Shown: piece by piece, positions 62,425 through 64,000 of the stretch
Numbering within the stretch: the stretch's first letter is position 1
Layout of the letters: the number at the start of each line of letters is the position of its first letter
Assembly: GCA_026745465.1 (NCBI GenBank)
Contig: JACYXH010000321.1
Span: forward strand, 294,501 to 358,500
Source of the DNA: Lota lota
Lineage: Eukaryota > Chordata > Actinopteri > Gadiformes > Lotidae
Reading direction: 5' to 3'
Length of the DNA: 64,000 nt
Notes under the pieces: model-generated
What the model was told of the DNA's origin: nothing
Seen by the model: the letters and a program-made list of their open reading frames with translations, nothing else
Databases searched by the model: none
Program-made: the position numbers and the translations under genes

Positions 62425-64000
62425 CCACACCGATCACCACAACGCCACACCGATCACCACAACGCCACACCGATCATCATAACCACAACACCACACCGAT
62501 CATCATAACCACAACGCCACACCGATCACCACAATGCCACACCGATCACCACAACGCCACACCGATCATCATCACCACAACGCCACACCGATCACCACAA
62601 CGCCACACCGATCACCACAACGCCACACCGATCATCATCACACACCGCCACACCGATCAGCACAACGCCACACCGATCATCATAACCACAAAACCACACC
62701 GATCATCATAACCACAACGCCACACCGATCACCATAACGCCACACCGATCATCATAACCACAACGCCACACCGATCACCATAACGCCACACCGATCATCA
62801 TAACCACACCGCCACACCGATCACCACAACGCCACACCGATCATCATAACCACAACGCCACACCGATCATCATCAACACAATGCCACACCGATCATCATC
62901 ACCACACCGCCACACCGATCACCACAACAATATTCATCACCACACCGCCACACCAATCACCACAACGCCTCACCGATCATCATAACCACAACGGAACACC
63001 GATCATCATCATCACAACGCCACACCGATCATCATCACCAAACCGCCACACCGATCATCATCACCACAAAGCCCCACCGATCATCATCACCACACCGCCA
63101 CACCGATCACCACAACGCCACACCGATCATCATCACCACAACGCCACACCGATCATCATCACCACAAAGCCAAACCGATCATCATCACCACACCGCCACA
63201 CCGATCACTATAACGCCACACCGATCATCATCACCACACCGCCACACCGGTCACCACAACGCCACACCGATCATCATCACCACAAAGCAAAACCGATCAT
63301 CATCACCACACCGCCACACCGATGACAACGCCACACAGATAATCATCACCACAACGCCACACCGATCATCATCACCACTCCGCCACACCAATTACCACAA
63401 CGATCATCATAACCACAACGCCACACCGATCATCATCACCACTACGCCACACCGACAACCACAACGCCACATCGATAATCATCACCACACCACCACATCG
63501 ATCACCAAAACGCCACACCGGTCATCATAACCACCTACGCCACACCGATCTTCATCCCCACAACGCCACACCAATCATCATCACCACACTGCCACACCGA
63601 TCACCACATCGCCACACCAATCATCATCACCACACCGCCACACCAATCACAACACCGCTACACCAATCACTACAACGATCATCATCACCACAATGCCACA
63701 TCGATCCTCATCACCACACCAACACATCGATCACCACAACGCCACACCGATCATCATAACCACAACGCCACACCGATCATCACACCGCCACACCGATCAA
63801 CATCACCACAACGATCATTACAACGATCACCACAACGCCACACCGATTATCATCACCAGAATGCCACACCGATCATCATCACCACAACGCTACACCGATC
63901 ACCACAACGCCACTCCGATCGTCATAACCACAACGCTACACCGATAATCATCACCACACCGCCACACCAATACCACAACGTCACACCACCATACCAATCA
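62425..64000. repeat. Degenerate satellite, runs off the window
   Basis: Built from CGCCACACCGATCATCATCA and CACCACAACGCCACACCGATC modules with many indels and no fixed period (about 16-30 bp). At least 1.58 kb. Open frames rich in His, Thr and Pro are artefacts of the motif. Confidence 0.93.

Noticed and set aside
62400-63947. His-rich frames at the window end
   Set aside because: Composition effect of the CACACCGATCATC satellite; frames are short and broken by indels.

Overview
The window looks like teleost fish nuclear DNA. It holds four multi-exon vertebrate genes with GT-AG introns, a fish-type Tc1 transposon, hAT-like MITEs and an extreme load of tandem repeats: long (CA)n runs, many minisatellites of 12-100 bp, and scattered TTAGGG/CCCTAA motifs. 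That repeat load resembles gadiform (cod-like) genomes, but the species call is inference. I see no bacterial, phage or organellar genes.

Layout. (1) 262-5295, minus: a class A peptide GPCR of the ghrelin/motilin receptor (GHSR/MLNR) family in four exons, with a 30-bp minisatellite lying where extracellular loop 3 is encoded. A truncated Tc1 element and a hAT-like MITE sit in its introns. (2) 6970-16827, plus: eci1, mitochondrial enoyl-CoA delta isomerase 1, seven exons, reconstructed end to end (300 aa). It is divergent from the GPCR gene across about 1.7 kb. (3) 18567-29022, minus, with a TATA-containing 5' exon near 30.7 kb: a secreted DNase I family gene, eight coding exons, 266 aa. It is tail-to-tail with eci1, the arrangement I recall for DNASE1L2 and ECI1 on human 16p13.3. 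(4) 31.5-37.9 kb: duplicated debris, with a broken copy of eci1 exon 6, a second copy of the dnase1 promoter and first exon, an inverted repeat pair, a 12-bp E-box-bearing satellite and head-to-head telomere-like repeats. (5) 39769-57088, minus: arhgdig, the Rho GDP-dissociation inhibitor gamma, six exons, 224 aa, also a 16p13.3 gene in human. (6) 57.3-64 kb: no gene recognised; simple repeats, an 0.8-kb pyrimidine-rich tract and a degenerate satellite that runs off the window end.

The genes do not form one pathway: a gut or growth peptide receptor, a fatty-acid beta-oxidation enzyme, an extracellular nuclease and a Rho regulator. What unites them is repeat placement. At least seven tandem arrays touch or copy splice sites: eci1 exons 5 and 7, dnase1 exons 2 and 4, and arhgdig exons 1, 2, 4 and 6. 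In three cases the repeat unit contains the splice site itself, giving strings of decoy acceptors or donors. That recurrent pattern is the most interesting thing in the window. I found no undescribed multi-gene system.
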